This document shows, in pieces, positions 8,072 through 16,545 of a DNA stretch of 64,000 nt. The DNA comes from Stappia sp. ES.058 (GTDB taxonomy: Bacteria; Pseudomonadota; Alphaproteobacteria; Rhizobiales; Stappiaceae), in the NCBI RefSeq assembly GCF_900105595.1, contig NZ_LT629784.1, forward strand, positions 2,294,001 to 2,358,000, read 5' to 3'. The first letter of the stretch is position 1; each line of letters begins with the position of its first letter. A program made the position numbers and the translations under genes. The notes under the pieces are model-generated. The model was not told the origin of the DNA and did not search any database. It saw only the letters and a program-made list of their open reading frames with translations.

Positions 8072-9182
8072 CGCGCTCGAAGCAGATGCTTCGAAAAACC
8101 GGGTAGACCGAATATCCATGAAGGATGGTGGCTACTATGCGGCCGTTTCCGCCGGACCGCGGGCCGTCGTCGACGGGTTGACGGAACGTGCAATTGCGGC
8201 GCTTTCGGCAACCGGCCAGATAGGCACGGACCAGAGCCTGGTAATCGCGGATTTCGGAGCGGCGGATGGTTTGATCGCAATCGATCTCATGTCGCAACTT
8301 GTCGATTCCGTGCGGCTTCACGCACCGGATCAACCGATCCGGATTTGCGTCACCGACTTGCCTGACACCGACTTTCGCCCCTATTTCCAGGCAATGTCGC
8401 GGCCCGGCTCCTATGCCGGGAAGCATCACAATGTGTTTGTTTCCACATGCGGGATAAGCTTCTTCGAACCGCTCTTTGCCAAAGGTGAACTGAATCTCGG
8501 ATTTTCTGCATCCGCGATGCACTATCTGAGCCGTCAGCCCGGGCCACTTGGCGAGCGCTTGCACTCCCTCAACGCCGATGAAAAAGGCGCGGCAGCGTTT
8601 CGCGCTCAAGCAGCCTCCGACTGGGAGGCAATCCTGTCCGCGCGTGCAGCCGAACTGGCTCCGGACAGCCGCTGTATCATCGCAATGCTCGGCCTCGATG
8701 ACGAAGGACGGCATCTCGGCAATACCGATGGTAGCAATCTGTTTGAAAACTACGAGACCCTTTGGGCTTCACTCGCGACCGAAGGTCTCATCACGTCGGA
8801 GGAATTCCTGAAAGCGGCGTTTCAGCAGCATTACCGGACACGCCGAGAACTCGAAGCACCGTTCTCGAAGGGCGGACCCGCATCCTTGCAAGGCTTGAAA
8901 CTGGTGGGGCTGGAGGCTCAGAAGGTCGACTGTCCCTTCTTTGCGCAATGGATGCAGACAGGCGACACGCAAAATTTCGCCGAAAACTTCGTCAAAACGC
9001 ATCGCTCATGGACAGAAACCGTCTTCGCGAACGCACTGGATCCGGAGCGTCCTCTTGTCGAGCGACAGCAAATCATCGAGGAACTGTACGCCAGATACGT
9101 GGCACTTGTTCAGCAGAACCCCGAGCGCCATCGCAAGGACCTGATTCATTGGATTATTGAATTCAAGATGATGCGGTCCTAA
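8061..9182 (+). CDS. SABATH-type carboxyl methyltransferase
   Basis: 373 residues; ATG 8061 overlaps the DUF1330 stop by 11 bases and has AAGGGA upstream (a second ATG at 8118 is possible). MKDGGYYAAVSAGPRAVV, the SAM loop IADFGAADG, the CVTDLPDTDF segment and GFSASAMHYLSRQP match the plant salicylate/jasmonate carboxyl methyltransferase (SABATH) architecture, and the length fits. These enzymes make methyl esters, or rarely N-methyl groups, on small acids. Bacterial members are rare. It is the last gene of the operon and probably a late tailoring step. Substrate unknown. Confidence 0.87.
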   Translation: MPSDALEADASKNRVDRISMKDGGYYAAVSAGPRAVVDGLTERAIAALSATGQIGTDQSLVIADFGAADGLIAIDLMSQLVDSVRLHAPDQPIRICVTDLPDTDFRPYFQAMSRPGSYAGKHHNVFVSTCGISFFEPLFAKGELNLGFSASAMHYLSRQPGPLGERLHSLNADEKGAAAFRAQAASDWEAILSARAAELAPDSRCIIAMLGLDDEGRHLGNTDGSNLFENYETLWASLATEGLITSEEFLKAAFQQHYRTRRELEAPFSKGGPASLQGLKLVGLEAQKVDCPFFAQWMQTGDTQNFAENFVKTHRSWTETVFANALDPERPLVERQQIIEELYARYVALVQQNPERHRKDLIHWIIEFKMMRS

Positions 9183-9249
9183 CGAAAGCAGCTGCGCCCC
9201 TCGGTCGCGGTCGCCACGAAGACCCCCGCATCGGCTGTCACCAGAAACG

Positions 9250-10134
9250 TCAGCCGGATGTCGTGAGGGCGAGAAAGCCTGCTGCAGTGATGGCGACAAT
9301 GCCTGTGATTGCTGCCGTGTCGGGCCATTCACCGAAGAAGACGCTGCCCCAGACGAGGCTGAAAACCAGATAGCTATAATCGAAAGCGGCAACAGTGGCG
9401 GGGGGCCCGTTCTGATAGGCGATCGCGGCCCCCAAGCTCCCAACCAGGATGACAACTGCAAGTGCCGTGACGATGCCGAACAGGACCGGGTCGACGGGCT
9501 GCCACGGTCCGAAGATGAACGAGCCTTCCCGTCCGGACTTCAGCCCGAGCAGGCCCCCTGCGACGATGAACGCAAGATTTAGCGACAACGCCAGAGCAAA
9601 TGGATTGTCATCTCGGCATTTGGTCGAGGTCAGGACCATTGCGCAGGCATAGAGGAAGGCCGCGATGATGGGCAACAGTGCCCCGAGCTGAAACCCCGAC
9701 GAAACCGGTCGCAGAACGAGAAGCACCCCGCAAAAGCCGAGTGCGATGGCAAAAAGCGTTCGCGGCGCGGGCCAGCGTCTGGCAACGACTGCGGCGAGTA
9801 TCGTAATGATGATCGGCGACGTGTAGTACCCCGCCGCCGCCAGAGACAACGGCATCAACGGCAACGCGGAATAATAACTCAACCACATGCCGACCAGAAG
9901 CGAGCTGCGAACAGCGACCCAGAATACCGAACCAAATGAAACAGTCCTGTATCTAGCTGCAAGAAGCCAAAGGGCCGGAAGCACGAGGACAGACCGCAGA
10001 ATGTACATCTGCCAAAGCGGTAAAGTCAGACTTGACGCCTTTATGAGGGCATCACCCAGGGACAGAGCCAGTACAGAGATTATGACCGCCAGCACCGCCC
10101 GGGTTGTGTTGTATTCCGGCAGGGCCTGCTGCAT
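9250..10134 (-). CDS. EamA/DMT-superfamily permease
   Basis: 294 residues with about ten hydrophobic helices and two EamA repeats; the N-terminal half contains SLGDALIKASSLTLPLWQMYILRS, typical of RhaT/EamA permeases. It faces the biosynthetic operon tail to tail, 67 bases from the methyltransferase stop. Members export or import metabolites at the inner membrane. Export of the cluster product is an attractive guess, but the opposite strand and separate promoter mean it might be unrelated. Upstream of its start is an IS remnant. Confidence 0.88.
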   Translation of the reverse strand: MQQALPEYNTTRAVLAVIISVLALSLGDALIKASSLTLPLWQMYILRSVLVLPALWLLAARYRTVSFGSVFWVAVRSSLLVGMWLSYYSALPLMPLSLAAAGYYTSPIIITILAAVVARRWPAPRTLFAIALGFCGVLLVLRPVSSGFQLGALLPIIAAFLYACAMVLTSTKCRDDNPFALALSLNLAFIVAGGLLGLKSGREGSFIFGPWQPVDPVLFGIVTALAVVILVGSLGAAIAYQNGPPATVAAFDYSYLVFSLVWGSVFFGEWPDTAAITGIVAITAAGFLALTTSG

Positions 10135-10140
10135 TCCCCT

Positions 10141-10335
10141 TCACCCTTCCGTGGGCAGTTGTCTATAATTTCGAGGCTGGGCATCAGCGCGCACGTTGAG
10201 AGCATCACGCAACCCACCGGCGCCGGAGTCTTTGTCGCCAGGCTCGAATTTCGCCTCGGGGAAAGCGTCGGTCGTCAGCATCATCCTCTTGAAGCCGCCC
10301 TTCTGTCCTGCGACCAGCGCCCAGCGGTGTGAGCG
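10141..10335 (-). pseudogene. Degraded IS5-family transposase fragment
   Basis: Translating the minus strand gives a segment containing AGQ, KRMMLTTDAFPEAK, GDKDSGAGGLRDAL, which aligns in order with the IS5-family DDE core (GQ...K...MLDAFPKAK...GDRGYDADWFRAAL). The catalytic DRGYD is decayed and both ends are missing. This is by-eye homology recalled from the family, not a search result. It lies between the EamA gene and an AT-rich stretch, marking the edge of the biosynthetic cluster. Confidence 0.45.
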
Positions 10336-10923
10336 CCGGGGACTTGACCCCGGCAGCGGTATTTGCACCTTCCGCGCCGGATCAGATCACGCATGGTAAA
10401 GCCTCTTTCGCGACGCACCCGGTCCCAACCCACAAGCATCCCAAAAGCGTCACTCCAAAAACTCAATGAACTTACACTCAAGAAATTAGCAAAAATTTTA
10501 TATCAGTACTTATTAGCTGAAAATTTCTTCAATTTTGAAACCGGATAAAAAAAGAAATATAAACTATTCCAATAAATTAATTTAATTTAATTTAGATAAG
10601 TTTTATTATCAAGCCCTTCAACCTAAGAGGGAAAAATTTCCGTTTGAAGCAAAGCGCCAGTTTATGCGGAGCATCGCCAAGCCCATGACGGATACGGCAA
10701 CCGAGGCGGATCGTCTTTTACGTAAAGACACCCGTGCGGCTATCGGAAACCGGCGAATCGGCAATCCTTGCTTCAACCCAGATCCGCTGCTGCGTTCGTT
10801 AAGACTCCTGCCCTGTGCAATCGTGTCGGTGGATACAAAAAATTTTCTGAAATCCGAAAGTAAAAACATCCACAGATCCGCAGATATCGGAGTTGAACCT
10901 GAAGATTCGAATTTCGAAAGCAC
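10336..10923. other. Intergenic, strongly AT-rich in the middle; no gene seen
   Basis: About 590 bases without a convincing gene. From about 10450 to 10610 the sequence is mostly A and T, in sharp contrast to its surroundings, which suggests acquired DNA or an IS scar. A 10-base perfect palindrome TTTACGTAAA lies at 10717-10726. Short open frames (for example 10664-10933) lack coding character. Confidence 0.5.
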
Positions 10924-11358
10924 TCACCTTTGATATTTTATGAAAGGAGTGAGCTTCGCAACCTTGTCGTAGAGCCGTCGGCCCGCCTCATTGAAATCCT
11001 GCGTTAACCAGTATACTTGGCTGCACCCTTTTATATCGGCTTTTTCATAAACGGCTTCAATCAAGGCCCGGCCGATGCCCGCGCCACGCTTTTCGGGCGC
11101 CGTGTAAAGGTCGACCAGATAACATCTGGGTTCGGGGTGCCAAGTATGATCATGAAAAAGGTATGTGACGAATCCGACCAAATCGCCAACGTCATCTTCG
11201 CAAACAAGACAAAAAGGCCCAACAGACTGCTCCGCCATGAGGCGCTGCCACGTATTATCCGCAGTGCCAGATAGATCAACTTCGTAATAGTCTTGATACC
11301 CTTCCCATAGAGCGTCCCAGGACTTGCGATCGTTTTGAACGGCAGATCTGATAAGCAC
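10924..11358 (-). CDS. GNAT family N-acetyltransferase
   Basis: 144 residues from GTG 11358, chosen because GAGG lies seven bases upstream and the typical GNAT first strand (LIRSAVQNDRKSWDALW) begins there; the frame continues up to an ATG at 11478. The acetyl-CoA loop is seen as LYTAPEKRGAGIGRALIEAVYEKA, with the usual R/Q-x-x-G-x-G/A pattern, and YLVDLYTAP precedes it. Its base composition is less GC-rich than the flanking core genes. It is isolated between two IS remnants, so probably part of a laterally acquired patch. Substrate unknown. Confidence 0.82.
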   Translation of the reverse strand: MLIRSAVQNDRKSWDALWEGYQDYYEVDLSGTADNTWQRLMAEQSVGPFCLVCEDDVGDLVGFVTYLFHDHTWHPEPRCYLVDLYTAPEKRGAGIGRALIEAVYEKADIKGCSQVYWLTQDFNEAGRRLYDKVAKLTPFIKYQR

Positions 11359-11478
11359 TTTATCTTCCTCAGTGTGAATTTCGTTTTCTAAATAATTCCT
11401 GCGATTGTGCGAGTTTTCCGAGGTCGGCAACAATCGATCCTCACTCACAATTCGCAATGCCTTGTCTTTTGACCGCAC

Positions 11479-11928
11479 AAGAGCGCGATCTCAAGGGTGA
11501 AACATCCATCCCCCAGAAAAACTGCAACTGGCGATGCGGCAACTCCGGGTGCGCGCCGCACATATATCCCCATCATTGCTTCGCGTATTTCAGCTCCGGG
11601 TCAATCAAAGCCGCAAGCGAACCCCGAGCTTGAAATGCAAGTCGGCGATCTCGTTGATCCAAACACTGAAAAGTACAATGTCGGACGTCAGGTGTTTGTC
11701 AAGTTCGGCAAGTCACCCGAATCTGAAGTTCGCACCGGAGGTTGCAGCAGCACTCAGACGAATTTCAATTCTCCACACAAGGGTAAGGACCCATAACTGA
11801 GGTTGATATGGTTTACGGCAGATTGCGTCTCGTCAAGAAGCGGCAAGTGCCGAGAAATACCTTTATTTTCAAACCTCTCGCGACGCAGAAGAGGCCCAAT
11901 CCGGTCAAATCCGAAGGGCAGGAAAATA
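11479..11928. other. Intergenic, no gene recognised
   Basis: Open frames occur on both strands but none shows a recognisable domain, a good start signal or consistent codon bias. The stretch sits between the GNAT gene and an IS3-like remnant and may be decayed mobile-element DNA. Confidence 0.4.
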
Positions 11929-12021
11929 GCCTGGCATGAGTGCGAACCGGTTGATTTTGCCGCCCTCAACTGCGTCGATTGGTTCAACCCTCCGCGCCTT
12001 GCCGTGCCAAACGGCCATGTC
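11929..12021 (+). pseudogene. IS3-family transposase (OrfB) C-terminal remnant
   Basis: The + frame reads AWHECEPVDFAALNCVDWFN followed by PPRLAVPNG, which resembles the conserved end of IS3-group integrases (EYATLEWVDWFNNRRLLEPIG). Only about 30 residues remain and the DDE core is absent. The match was recognised by eye. With the IS5-like fragment 1.6 kb away it brackets the GNAT gene and the AT-rich DNA. Confidence 0.45.
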
Positions 12022-12228
12022 CGTTTCACGACGCTTGGACCGGCAAGTCGGCACCAGTCACCGATCGTTCAAGTAGACTGTCGGGATCGTTTGCTGGTGC
12101 AGAGTGCCCAGGCCGGGCACCGGCGGGGTTTACTTTGCTCTCTTCAAAGGGGAACAGTTGCGCAGGCTTGCGGCCCCGTCTTGCGGCAGAGCGGGCTGCG
12201 GAAACACCAGGTTGCGGAAGGAAGCGTC

Positions 12229-13878
12229 GTGCTGCGTTTGAAAGAGATCTCCATGGCCGGGATGCTGCTCGGCCTTCTCTTTTTCGCGGTCTCGCTGACG
12301 CCATCACTGATACCGCGCGGGGCGTTCGTGCAGGGAATCCTCGGCGGACTGGTTATGGCGCTCGGGTATTTGTCCTGGTGGGTCCTGCGGCTGATCTGGC
12401 GGTTCGCGGACATGCCGGAACCTTCCGGCGCGCCGAAACGCTGGCTGCTTGCGCTGCTCGCGCTTGGCGCCCTGGGGCTGTTCGGCTGGACGCTTCTGTC
12501 GAACCTGACCTGGCAAAACGACCTCCGCGCCAAGATGAACATGCCGCTTGCCGACGGTTTGGACCTGATCCCCTTGATGCTCGCGGCGGTCGCAACGTTC
12601 TCGGCCTGCTTTGTGGTCGGCGCTTTCGTAGCCTGGCTGGTGCGCCTCGTCCGGTCCCGCCTGCTAAAGATCATGCCGGAACGTCGCGCCAATGTCCTCG
12701 CGCTCGCCCTTGTTGGACTCGTTCTCTTTATTGTCACGCGAGACGGCGTGTACGACCAGGTCGTGACCCGGCTCGATACCAGCTACGAGACCGCCCAGAA
12801 GCTCTTCGAAACCGCACCCGCGCCGCCCGAAGATCCGGACCTTACGGGCGGCGCCAATTCGCTGATCGACTGGGGCGGTCTTGGCACCCCCGGCCGCAAT
12901 TTTGTGCTCAACGGACCCGACGCAGACGACATCGCCGGCTTTACCGGTGCGTTCGCGCTCGCCCCCATTCGCGTTTATGTGGGCCGGGCCAATGGCGAAA
13001 CGGCACAGGAACGCGCGGATCTTGCTCTTGCCGAACTGATGCGCCGCCGCGCCTTCGAGCGCGAAGTGCTGGTGGTCGCAAGCCCGACGGGCACCGGCTG
13101 GCTCGATCCGGGCAGCCACGACCCGCTGGAATACATGCATGGCGGCGACATCGCGACGGTCGCCGTGCAATATTCCTATCTTCAATCGCCGCTGGCGCTG
13201 ATCCTGGAAACCGACACCGGCCTTGACCAGGCGACGGCGCTGCTGGAAACCGTCCACCGCCACTGGCAGACCCTGCCGCCGGACGACCGGCCCCGCCTCT
13301 ATGTCCACGGTCTGAGCCTCGGCGCCTGGTCGTCGATGTATGCCACCAACCTCTTCCGGCTGGTCAATGATCCCATCGACGGGGCGTTCTGGGCCGGGCC
13401 GCCGTTCCCCTCCACGTTCTGGCGATATGTTCAAAACGCAAGGGTTGAGGGCAGTCCCTGGGTCCTGCCGCGGATCGGCGACGGCTCCTTCATCCGCTAT
13501 GCCAACCATTTCGAGGATGCCTCCAGCGGCGCGCCCTGGGGCGGCATGCGCATCGTCTTCCTGCAGTACTCGAGCGATCCCATCGTCTTCTACGAGCCGG
13601 CTTCGATCTGGCGCGCGCCGCCCTGGATGTCGGATCCGCCGGCGCCGGATGCCTCGGCGCATATGACCTTCATGCCCATCGTCACGCAGTTTCAGTTGGC
13701 CCTCGACATGGCGCTGTCCTTTGGCGCGCCGCCGGGACACGGGCATGCCTATTTTGCTCAGGACTACATCGACCCATGGGTCCAGGTGAGCGCGCCCGAC
13801 GGCTGGACAAGAGAGGACACCGACCGGCTTAAGGCCCATTGCGACAACGGCTTTCAAAACGGATGCAGCAATGACTGA
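12229..13878 (+). CDS. Membrane-anchored alpha/beta hydrolase (Abhydrolase_9 type)
   Basis: 549 residues from GTG 12229, preferred because GGAAGGA stands six bases before it and family members have a short polar lead before the first helix; ATG 12253 is the alternative. About four N-terminal membrane helices (first one MLLGLLFFAVSLTPSLIPRG) are followed by the hydrolase domain: GRNFVLNGPDADDI, then nucleophile elbow HGLSLGAWSS. This is the layout of the PF15420/PF10081 family, whose members are uncharacterised serine hydrolases facing the periplasm. A second hydrolase begins 12 bases downstream, so the two probably form an operon. Confidence 0.87.
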   Translation: MLRLKEISMAGMLLGLLFFAVSLTPSLIPRGAFVQGILGGLVMALGYLSWWVLRLIWRFADMPEPSGAPKRWLLALLALGALGLFGWTLLSNLTWQNDLRAKMNMPLADGLDLIPLMLAAVATFSACFVVGAFVAWLVRLVRSRLLKIMPERRANVLALALVGLVLFIVTRDGVYDQVVTRLDTSYETAQKLFETAPAPPEDPDLTGGANSLIDWGGLGTPGRNFVLNGPDADDIAGFTGAFALAPIRVYVGRANGETAQERADLALAELMRRRAFEREVLVVASPTGTGWLDPGSHDPLEYMHGGDIATVAVQYSYLQSPLALILETDTGLDQATALLETVHRHWQTLPPDDRPRLYVHGLSLGAWSSMYATNLFRLVNDPIDGAFWAGPPFPSTFWRYVQNARVEGSPWVLPRIGDGSFIRYANHFEDASSGAPWGGMRIVFLQYSSDPIVFYEPASIWRAPPWMSDPPAPDASAHMTFMPIVTQFQLALDMALSFGAPPGHGHAYFAQDYIDPWVQVSAPDGWTREDTDRLKAHCDNGFQNGCSND

Positions 13879-13890
13879 CCGGAACCGGGC

Positions 13891-14751
13891 ATGAGACGCT
13901 GGCTGGTCTGGACCGGTGTTGCCCTTGCGCTCGTTGCGATGCTGCTCGCGGTCAACGGCTTTCGTGGACGGCTCGGCTGGACGGCGAACCCGCAGTCCCC
14001 GCAAGCGATCGCAACGCTGATCGCGACTGCCATGCGCTGGACGCTGCCAAAGGAGGAAGGACCTCACCCGGTTGCGTTGCTGTTGTCAGGCTGCGACGGG
14101 CCGCGAACGAACCTCGACCGGCTGGCCGTCGAACTCGCGTCGGCGGGCTGGGCCTCCGTCATCGTCGACAGCCACGGACCGCGCGGTCTCGAGGAGGCGC
14201 AGCTCTGGCGGCTGGTCTGTGCCGGACAGCTCCTGAACGGCGCCGAGCGCGCTGCCGACATCGCAGTGACGCTTGCCGCCTTGCGCGACCGGCCGGAGAT
14301 CGACAGCACGCGGATCGTCCTCATCGGCGTGTCCCATGGCGGGTGGACGAGCCTGGACTACCTCGCCATGGCCCGCGCCGGCACGCTGCCGCCGCTGCTG
14401 ACCTCCTGGCCCGAGGCCATCACCGACGATCCGCTGGCGGGAATCAAGGGCGCCGTCCTCTACTATCCCTACTGCGGTCCGGCGAGCCTGGGGTCGGCAA
14501 ACGCCCTGCCACCGGATCTGTCCTATCTGTTCCTGCTGGTTGAGGGCGACGCCATCGCCAACGAACGTCACTGCCTCGAACTCGCGGGACGATTGGTGTC
14601 GATGAAAGCCAATGTGGCCGTCACCGTCTACGAAGGCGTCACGCACGGCTTCGATGTGCCGGAGAAATCGTTCCTGAGCCCTCTTGAGTTCGACGCGGAA
14701 ACAACGGACGCGGCTATCGCCGCCACGCTCGACTTCCTGGGCCCGCCGTGA
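13891..14751 (+). CDS. Dienelactone-hydrolase-like alpha/beta hydrolase
   Basis: 286 residues from ATG 13891, 12 bases after the preceding hydrolase. An N-terminal hydrophobic segment (about residues 4-22) looks like a signal anchor. The nucleophile elbow is GVSHGG, a histidine in the THGFDVPEKS segment near the C-terminus fits the catalytic His, and YYPYCGP plus the FLLVEGDAIANE region match the dienelactone-hydrolase fold. Cysteine normally replaces serine in true dienelactone hydrolases; here it is Ser, so an esterase activity is more likely. It probably works with its upstream neighbour at the cell envelope. Confidence 0.85.
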   Translation: MRRWLVWTGVALALVAMLLAVNGFRGRLGWTANPQSPQAIATLIATAMRWTLPKEEGPHPVALLLSGCDGPRTNLDRLAVELASAGWASVIVDSHGPRGLEEAQLWRLVCAGQLLNGAERAADIAVTLAALRDRPEIDSTRIVLIGVSHGGWTSLDYLAMARAGTLPPLLTSWPEAITDDPLAGIKGAVLYYPYCGPASLGSANALPPDLSYLFLLVEGDAIANERHCLELAGRLVSMKANVAVTVYEGVTHGFDVPEKSFLSPLEFDAETTDAAIAATLDFLGPP

Positions 14752-15072
14752 TGCGCAGCAAGCCCTTGGAAGGCTGAAAGGCGCCCGAAACCGCTCTGCT
14801 CACTCGCCAGCTCCCCAAAAGTCCCGAAACCGGTGTCCGGGCAGCCTTGCAGCAACCCGATCCAATGCGGGCTGAACTCTTTCCCGTCGAACCGGCAGCT
14901 GCGGCATGCCACATGTTACTGACGTGGACGAACCAGAACAGCCGTTCACCGAGATCGGGGCAAATGGCTGTTGTTCAGTCCCAGCATGTGGTGGGTTTGA
15001 TCGACTTTTGATCGGTCTGGTTCGTTCGTCCAAGGGTGGTTCACTTTGGTTAGACGCTGGTCCATATCATGC
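14752..15072. other. Intergenic between convergent genes; contains an inverted repeat
   Basis: No gene is recognised. TGGACGAACCAGA at 14925-14937 is mirrored at 15016-15032, where the complementary copy has a four-base GAAC duplication. The 108-base unit could be the tip pair of a small decayed element or a hairpin between the two converging transcripts. There is no T-run typical of an intrinsic terminator. Confidence 0.4.
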
Positions 15073-16545
15073 TCAAAGCCGATTGGCTTCGTTATTGATC
15101 GCCCAGGCCATTCCCTCCGTCAGCATCCCTGAAAGCTTGTCTACGACCGTGTCGGTCCATGCGTCATGATTGTGAAGAATTTCTGGAAAAAGAGCTGGAA
15201 TTTCGGAGAAGCGTTGAACGATGTCTCGCGCATCCCTTGCTCCGTCCATCTTTGCGGCGATCGTGCCTTCTTGCGGATCCCGCAGCGCGTAGCTCATGCC
15301 GTCGTCCCGTTTCCCGAGCGCATAACGCATCCACGCAGCCGTCGCGAAAGCGTAGGGCGTGAGCGATTGGCCCCGATCCAGCGCCTCCATCGCCGGCGAC
15401 AGTATGCGCTGCGGCAATTTCTCGGTCCCGTCCATGGCAATCTGGTAGGTTTCATGCGCGAGATGCGGATTGGAAAACCGGTGCATCAGGTCATCGCCAT
15501 AGGCGTCGAAATCCACCCCGTCGAGCAGCGGCAGCGTCGCCGCGGCGGCAGCGAGGTGACGTCTGACGAGGGTCGCCATCGACGGGTCGCTCATGACGTC
15601 GCGTACGTAGGTCATGCCCGATAGAAAGCCTGCATAGGCGATGAGCGAATGGGTGCCGTTCAGCATCCGCAGTTTCATCAGCTCGTAGGGGCGGACATCC
15701 CGCGCAAAGATCGCCCCGCCGGCGGCCCAGTCGGGCCGGCCCGAGCGGAAATCGTCCTCGATCACCCATTGCCGGAAGCGCTCGGTTTCGACCGCCGCCA
15801 GGTCGCATCGTCCAGTCATCTTGTGCGCCAGGGCCAGCGTCTCCTTGCCCTGCGCCGGGGTAATGCGGTCGACCATCGTGGAGGGAAACCCGATGTCGCT
15901 GGCGATATGATCCACCAGCCCGGGCGCCGAGCGGCGCGCGAAATCCAGCAGAAGCGCGCGCACCATGCGGCCGTTCTCGGGCAGATTGTCGCAACACAAG
16001 ATCGTCAGTGGCGGCGCCCCGGCCTGCCGCCGTTGACCAATCGCCTGGACGATAAGTCCGGCTACCCCGACCGGGTGATCAGGTGTCTTGAGATCGGCAG
16101 CGATCGCTGGATGGGCAAGGTCGATTCCGCTGCTGGTCCGGTCGATTCCATAGCCCTTCTCGCTCACTGTAAGCGAGACGATCCGGGTGGCCGGCGAACA
16201 GAGTGCGTCGAGAACCGGCTGGCGATGTGTGGACAGGCAAAACGCTGCCGCAACCGATCCAATCACTCGGGCCTCGGTTCCTTCGAAACCCCGTTCGATC
16301 ACTGTGAACAGGCCGTTTTGCGGCGTCAGAGCCTCGGACACGGCCGGGTTTCGCAGGCTTACGCCCGCGATTCTCCAGTCGCCGCCGGACGCGGCGAGGG
16401 CGTCGTCAGTGTAGACCGCCTGGTGCGACTTGTGAAATGCGCCCAGACCCAAGTGAACGATCCCCACACCATGTGCGACGGGGTCATATTCCGGCCGCTT
16501 CACCGATGCTGGAAGTCCCCGGAGAGTGTTGAGCCGATCGGTCAT
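15073..16545 (-). CDS. uxuB: D-fructuronate reductase (D-mannonate oxidoreductase)
   Basis: 490 residues of the long-chain polyol dehydrogenase family. GVGIVHLGLGAFHKSHQ at the N-terminus is the NAD-binding fingerprint, followed by SLTVSEKGYG, CCDNLPENG and the catalytic KLRMLNGTHS segment. The enzyme interconverts D-fructuronate and D-mannonate in the cytoplasm with NADH. Its ATG overlaps the uxuA stop (ATGA), so it is translated after uxuA. Mannitol dehydrogenase is the main alternative, but linkage to mannonate dehydratase makes fructuronate reductase much more likely. Confidence 0.92.
   Translation of the reverse strand: MTDRLNTLRGLPASVKRPEYDPVAHGVGIVHLGLGAFHKSHQAVYTDDALAASGGDWRIAGVSLRNPAVSEALTPQNGLFTVIERGFEGTEARVIGSVAAAFCLSTHRQPVLDALCSPATRIVSLTVSEKGYGIDRTSSGIDLAHPAIAADLKTPDHPVGVAGLIVQAIGQRRQAGAPPLTILCCDNLPENGRMVRALLLDFARRSAPGLVDHIASDIGFPSTMVDRITPAQGKETLALAHKMTGRCDLAAVETERFRQWVIEDDFRSGRPDWAAGGAIFARDVRPYELMKLRMLNGTHSLIAYAGFLSGMTYVRDVMSDPSMATLVRRHLAAAAATLPLLDGVDFDAYGDDLMHRFSNPHLAHETYQIAMDGTEKLPQRILSPAMEALDRGQSLTPYAFATAAWMRYALGKRDDGMSYALRDPQEGTIAAKMDGARDARDIVQRFSEIPALFPEILHNHDAWTDTVVDKLSGMLTEGMAWAINNEANRL

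Noticed and set aside
10664..10933. 89-codon open frame in the AT-rich gap
   Set aside because: No ribosome site, no recognisable domain and a low-complexity start; it overlaps the end of the GNAT gene on the other strand.
11803..12228. N-terminal extension of the Abhydrolase_9 gene
   Set aside because: The frame is open back to 11803, but this part contains an IS3-like remnant and no signal or helix; a strong ribosome site stands before GTG 12229.
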